Shown here in pieces: positions 31,990 to 35,464 of a DNA stretch of 35,464 bases. A program made the position numbers and the translations under genes. Below the pieces are notes generated by a model. That model made no database searches. It had not been told where the DNA came from and saw only the letters and a program-made list of their open reading frames with translations. Position 1 is the first letter of the stretch. Every line of letters starts with the position of its first letter. The DNA is from Caldilineaceae bacterium (GTDB taxonomy: Bacteria > Chloroflexota > Anaerolineae > Caldilineales > Caldilineaceae), in contig JAHBVG010000079.1 of assembly GCA_019637695.1 (NCBI GenBank), positions 1-35,464 on the forward strand. The letters run 5' to 3'.

Positions 31990-32009
31990 CAATTGGCCCG
32001 ATTAAGCGA

Positions 32010-32068
32010 TTGAGTAACCGCGTCAATCGTCGAGTCCCCCAATCGCCTAATCTCTCAGTCGCTTGCTG
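32010..32068. repeat. GCGATTGAG-type imperfect inverted repeat
   Basis: TTAAGCGATTGAGTAACCG is imperfectly mirrored by CAATCGCCTAATCTCTCAGTCG close to the stop of the LysM/FAS1 gene, so a weak hairpin can form. It is the same kind of short-phrase repeat as at the ends of other genes here. A partial relative (AGATTAAGCGATGAC) lies at 30988. Confidence 0.45.
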
Positions 32069-33961
32069 TTACTGCACGAGTACACTATCAATAATGTGGA
32101 TGACGCCGTTGGTCGCCAGCACGTCAGCCTGTGAGACTCGGGCGTTGCCGACGCTGACAACATTGCCGCTGACAGTGACCGGCAGCGAGGTGCCAGCCAG
32201 GGTCTGCAACGACTGTCCATTGGTCAGATTGGCGGCGCGAAGTTGGCCGGGCACAATGTGCGCCTTGAGGACATTCGCCAACTGGGTCGGGTTGGCGATC
32301 AGGCTTTCCAATGTCGCTTCATCCAACGAGGTGAAAGCGGTATCGGTGGGGGCGAAGAAGGTGTATGTCCCGCCCTGGAGGATCGCCTTCACATTGTTGC
32401 TCTGATCCTGTTCCAGTTCCAGCAGATCAAGCAGAAGACCCAACGTATCGAGTACACTCAGCGATCCTGTCGTCGCTACCAGATTTCCACTGGCACCAGC
32501 ATTGGCCGGAGTTGTGGTCGTTGTGGTGGTGGTAGCGGGCGCTGTGGTGGTGACAACTGTGGTCGCTGCTGGTGCAGCCGCTGGCGCGGGTGTTGGCGCC
32601 GCGGCGGCAGCGGTTGTCGTTGTTGCCGTTCCGCCTAGCTGACTCTGCAACGGGATCTGGATTTGATCGCCGATTTCAATGCGGTTGCAGTCAGCAATAT
32701 TGTTGAAGGCGCAAAGCTGCTGGAAGAGCTGAATATTGCCATAGGCGCGGCGGGCAATGGTTCCCATCGTATCGCCGCGGACTACGGTATAGGTGGTGGG
32801 CGGCGTAATCGCATCTGCCGCAGGGGCAGCCGTGGTCGTCGCCGCGGCGGTCGTGGTTGTATCCGTCACCGCTGTGGTGGTTCCAGGAACGACGGTAGTG
32901 GTTGTCACGCCGGTGGCGCCCAACGCCTGCGCCGTGGTAGATTGGCCGGACTCGTCAATCAGGATCGCATTTTGCACGGTCAGGGTGTAATCGGCTGCGA
33001 TATCCGAATCGTTGCCCACAACGACGGTGTAGTTGCGCAGGGGCTGTTGAATGGTGGCTTGCTTGGTCTTCGGCGTGCCGCTGAGCATGCTACCAACGGC
33101 GGTGTTCGGCTGGCTGGTATTGGTCCACGCGCGGAATTGATCCTCGGTGAGGACGTAGAAGTTCAGCCCATTATCGACAGCCTGCTGATCCTGCGGGTTG
33201 TAGGTCATTTGCAGCACCACAGGGCGGGAAATGTCCTCTGTCTCCAACTCGAAGTAGTGCTTGGCGAAGCGTTCATTCAGTTCGCCTTCCAGTTCGGCCA
33301 CGCGAACGACACGCGAAACGACTTGCACAACTGTCGCCGCGGCAGGGGCCGCAACCGTGGTCGGTGTCACTGCCGCCGTCGCCGCAACAGTGGTTGTTGT
33401 GGCTGCCGCTGGCGTGGGGGTTGCCTCAGCCGCAACGGGTTGTGCAACTGTCTGGGGTGCTGCCAAGGCATTGGTGACTTGTTCGCCGGAGCCATCCACG
33501 AAGACGCCGTTTTCAACGGTCAATGTGTAATCCATCGGCACATTGGAATCATTGAAGGGGACAACCGTAAAACCGCCAACAGGATTGGCGATCACGGCTA
33601 CCCGCTGTTTGACGCCGCCGACGGTCTGTAGCGCGCCCACGGCCAGATTATTGTTGGTATCCCCACTGTTAACGAGACGGCTGAACCCGGTTTCGTCAAA
33701 GACGTAGAAGCTGGCGCGGCTGTCCAATTCCTGGCGATCTTGTGGGTTGACCTCCATCGTAATGCGGACCTGAGCGCTGGGATTGGTGACGCGCAGCTCC
33801 AAATAATGCTTGGCGAACTGCTCGCTCAGTTCACCGCGCACACTCGATGAGACAATGGGCGTCGCCTGCGCGGCTACGGGCATCGCCGGTAAGGCGCTGA
33901 CCAGCATAGCCACAACCATGATCAAAGCCATTGTCTGCCATAGCTTATTCCTTAGAGTCAT
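32069..33961 (-). CDS. exported modular protein: two shared modules, LysM, FAS1
   Basis: 630 aa, ATG 5 nt after GGAGGT. The signal peptide is MALIMVVAMLVSALPAMPVA, cut near AAQ (32). Two copies of the module shared with the 26734-28086 protein follow (about 40-165 and 225-340), each with an ExxPQDxQxxDxxxxFYV core, NDS and YTLTV(E/Q)N. Ala/Thr-rich linkers separate the parts. LysM (about 388-437) reads TYTVVRGDTMGTIARRAYGN and ends GDQIQIP; it should bind peptidoglycan or related glycan. A C-terminal FAS1 domain (about 495-630) has YTFFAPTDTAF, LKAHIVPGQL and NGVIHIIDSVL, typical of cell adhesion. Together these suggest a wall-anchored adhesive protein. The linkers (TTTTTTTTP, TAAAAAPTPAP) could be glycosylated. 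It has its own promoter at 34109. Confidence 0.88.
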   Translation of the reverse strand: MTLRNKLWQTMALIMVVAMLVSALPAMPVAAQATPIVSSSVRGELSEQFAKHYLELRVTNPSAQVRITMEVNPQDRQELDSRASFYVFDETGFSRLVNSGDTNNNLAVGALQTVGGVKQRVAVIANPVGGFTVVPFNDSNVPMDYTLTVENGVFVDGSGEQVTNALAAPQTVAQPVAAEATPTPAAATTTTVAATAAVTPTTVAAPAAATVVQVVSRVVRVAELEGELNERFAKHYFELETEDISRPVVLQMTYNPQDQQAVDNGLNFYVLTEDQFRAWTNTSQPNTAVGSMLSGTPKTKQATIQQPLRNYTVVVGNDSDIAADYTLTVQNAILIDESGQSTTAQALGATGVTTTTVVPGTTTAVTDTTTTAAATTTAAPAADAITPPTTYTVVRGDTMGTIARRAYGNIQLFQQLCAFNNIADCNRIEIGDQIQIPLQSQLGGTATTTTAAAAAPTPAPAAAPAATTVVTTTAPATTTTTTTTPANAGASGNLVATTGSLSVLDTLGLLLDLLELEQDQSNNVKAILQGGTYTFFAPTDTAFTSLDEATLESLIANPTQLANVLKAHIVPGQLRAANLTNGQSLQTLAGTSLPVTVSGNVVSVGNARVSQADVLATNGVIHIIDSVLVQ

Positions 33962-34202
33962 TCTTACCTCCAGTTAATTTGGCAATAAAATGCCGATAAT
34001 GTGAACGCTCTTTCTTTACGGCAGCGTTCGTTGACCAAAAAGTACGAAATGAAATTATCCATTTGTGTAAAGGGCATAAAGCCACGAATAGACATTACAC
34101 AGTAGAGAATTATACAGCGCAAAGGGTATACATCCAATTTAACTATCTAATTACTAGCTTTAAATTCCAGCGATTTTCGCTTCTTTAGACTTCCTTCGTA
34201 CT
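33962..34202. other. AT-rich gap with a leader for the LysM/FAS1 gene
   Basis: No gene is seen in this AT-rich stretch. It holds the ribosome site, a leader of about 140 nt and the promoter at 34109-34137. No clear terminator was found for the minus-strand gene ending at 34203. Confidence 0.4.
34109..34137 (-). promoter_or_regulatory. promoter for the LysM/FAS1 gene
   Basis: On the minus strand TTGGAT (34137-34132), 17 nt, TATAAT (34114-34109). The start near 34102 gives a long leader of about 140 nt to the ATG at 33961, which could carry regulation or mRNA stability signals. Confidence 0.5.
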
Positions 34203-35438
34203 TTACTGTGTTGACGTAGGCAGAGCGACATGTAATCGTCTGATTATGTAGTCGTCATAATTGCCATCCAGCTTTACAACACGCAAGCGCAGATCGTAGA
34301 TCCCCGTGGGAACCTGACTGAGATCGATGCGCGCGATGAGATCGTTGAGTACTTGATAATCCCCGCGATAGAGGAATAACCATTCCTGCGGGGTGGTTCC
34401 GTGTTTGGCCCAGTAGATCTCCCAACGCTGCAAACGGGGGTGGAGAATTGTGCCAGCAATATCGGTAACACCGCTCAGCCTGCTGTTCTCGCGCGGCGAT
34501 GTAATGCGCACAATCGAGACATCCCCTTGAACGCTGGCGTCGTTGTCAACGCGCAGGTTGCGCACATGGTATTGATCATAGTTGGAATCTCGATAGACAA
34601 TGCGCAGACGCAGATCATAAAAGCCGTTGGGCAATTGGGTGGTATCGAGTACATAGAGCGTATCGTTGAAATGCTGAATTTGGCTGCTGAAGATCCATGT
34701 CCACGTTTCCTGACCGGTAGGGCTAAGATAAAGCTCATAACGTTGGAAGCGATGCCAGGGGTCTTTGCCATTGGCTGTGCCCACAATCCGCACTGATCCG
34801 CGCAGCAGTGCGCCACGCGCCGGTGAATAGATCCCCTGCCCGCCGGGGATAAAACTTTCCGGCGTTGGCGTTGGCGTCGCCAATGGGGACGGCGTTTCAA
34901 TGGGCGAAAGGAAGGGAGGCGTCGGCGTCGCAAATGGAGTGGGCGTTGCAAATGGATCCACTGTGGCGGTGATCTCCAGCGTTGGCAGCGGTGTCGGCGT
35001 CAACGTCGGCGGATTGGCGTTGCGGATCTCAAATCGGCGCACAAAGGATTCCGAATAATTCCCCGTCTGTTGGAGCGCACGCAGCCGCAGATCGTAAAAC
35101 CCATCGGGGAAGAGGCTGGTATTGAGTATATAGAGATCGCCATCGCGCACTACATTGTAGCTACTGGTCAGCCATTGCCAATTCTCGCTGCCGTGGGGCG
35201 CAATGTGGAGATGATATTGTTGGAAGTCGTTGATCAACCCCGTGCCGCGGATGCGCATGATCCCAAAGGCGACTGTGCCTGGCTGGGGAAAGGTGATCTC
35301 ATTGCGTACGGATCGCGGCGTTGCCGTGGTGGATTGCGCCAAAAAGGCAGCATTGCTTGTCAAAGCCAGCCACCCGGTGATCAACAGGGTGGTCATCAAC
35401 GCAATTACCAACAGGAAGGGCCGGAATAAGCTGTGCAT
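34203..35438 (-). CDS. exported protein with three copies of an ~85-aa beta module
   Basis: 411 aa from the ATG at 35438. A TTG two codons earlier is possible. The signal peptide or anchor is FLLVIALMTTLLITGWLALT, then SNAAFLAQ. Three copies of one module follow, at about 45-140, 200-290 and 305-405. Each has GT-x-FQxYxL/RxExYxxxxG and a W near the middle, ends in a FYDLRLR or IYDLRLR core and has NYD/NYS-x-Y plus a final aliphatic strand (RRLHV). Between modules 1 and 2 is a Pro/Thr linker with PTLTPTPLPT and SPLATPTPTPE. Similar repeats occur, as far as I recall, in envelope proteins of Chloroflexota. It likely forms a rod of Ig-like beta domains outside the cell. It lacks the FLP tail. Role unknown. 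Confidence 0.75.
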   Translation of the reverse strand: MHSLFRPFLLVIALMTTLLITGWLALTSNAAFLAQSTTATPRSVRNEITFPQPGTVAFGIMRIRGTGLINDFQQYHLHIAPHGSENWQWLTSSYNVVRDGDLYILNTSLFPDGFYDLRLRALQQTGNYSESFVRRFEIRNANPPTLTPTPLPTLEITATVDPFATPTPFATPTPPFLSPIETPSPLATPTPTPESFIPGGQGIYSPARGALLRGSVRIVGTANGKDPWHRFQRYELYLSPTGQETWTWIFSSQIQHFNDTLYVLDTTQLPNGFYDLRLRIVYRDSNYDQYHVRNLRVDNDASVQGDVSIVRITSPRENSRLSGVTDIAGTILHPRLQRWEIYWAKHGTTPQEWLFLYRGDYQVLNDLIARIDLSQVPTGIYDLRLRVVKLDGNYDDYIIRRLHVALPTSTQ

Positions 35439-35464
35439 AGACAATTCTCAGAAAACGTAACTAC

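Noticed and set aside
32490..32900. Thr/Ala low-complexity tract as a possible array or satellite
   Set aside because: It is in frame within the LysM/FAS1 protein and is best read as a flexible linker.

Overview
The window is GC-rich bacterial chromosome. It is most likely from a Chloroflexota member, probably Anaerolineae/Caldilineales-like. That is an inference from several features: secreted proteins with long 'TPTPTP'-type linkers and a C-terminal FLP/YLP tail, a dnaG-rpoD operon with an unusual CFGACATGG zinc finger, and intergenic hairpins built from short AT-rich phrases such as AGTAATGAG, CGTAATGCGTGAT and TATTGGGTATTGGAT. No rRNA is present to settle the taxonomy.

Layout. (1) 136-4762, minus strand: a probable sugar-catabolism gene set with a metalloenzyme-superfamily hydrolase/mutase, ManNAc-6-P epimerase (nanE), a DUF4127 protein and a TIM-barrel sugar isomerase/epimerase. 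(2) 4890-9123, plus strand: an SCP2-domain protein, primase dnaG, the housekeeping sigma factor rpoD and tRNA-Asn. Three strong sigma-70 promoters (TTGACG/TTGACA, 17-nt spacer, TATAAT/TATACT) lie here. (3) 9370-17612: a type I restriction-modification island with hsdM (two frameshifts), a small unnamed gene, hsdS, a DUF433/DUF5615 antitoxin-toxin-like pair on the opposite strand, a DUF2442-like gene broken by a 133-bp palindromic element, hsdR, and a YgjP-type metallopeptidase. (4) 17695-21398: a class I aminotransferase, leucyl aminopeptidase pepA and a small exported/membrane protein, closed by a perfect 24-bp hairpin. (5) 21529-24283: an ECF sigma factor overlapping a small single-TM protein (minus), a palindromic mobile-like element, and an isolated dnaN. 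(6) 24471-35438: mostly cell-surface genes. These are a secreted beta-propeller-like protein with one CxxCH haem site (hydrazine-synthase-alpha-like), two exported proteins sharing a duplicated module of about 120 residues (one also with LysM and FAS1 domains), and a third exported protein with three copies of another module. A DinG-like helicase and a decayed IS982-type transposase lie among them.

The core replication and transcription genes (dnaG, rpoD, dnaN) look intact and ordinary. The most interesting material is the set of secreted modular proteins with a possible C-terminal sorting tail, the haem protein, the short palindromic repeats that sit on or supply stop codons, the small element with a visible target duplication inside a gene, and the partly decayed restriction island. 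I see no CRISPR array, no rRNA and no prophage.
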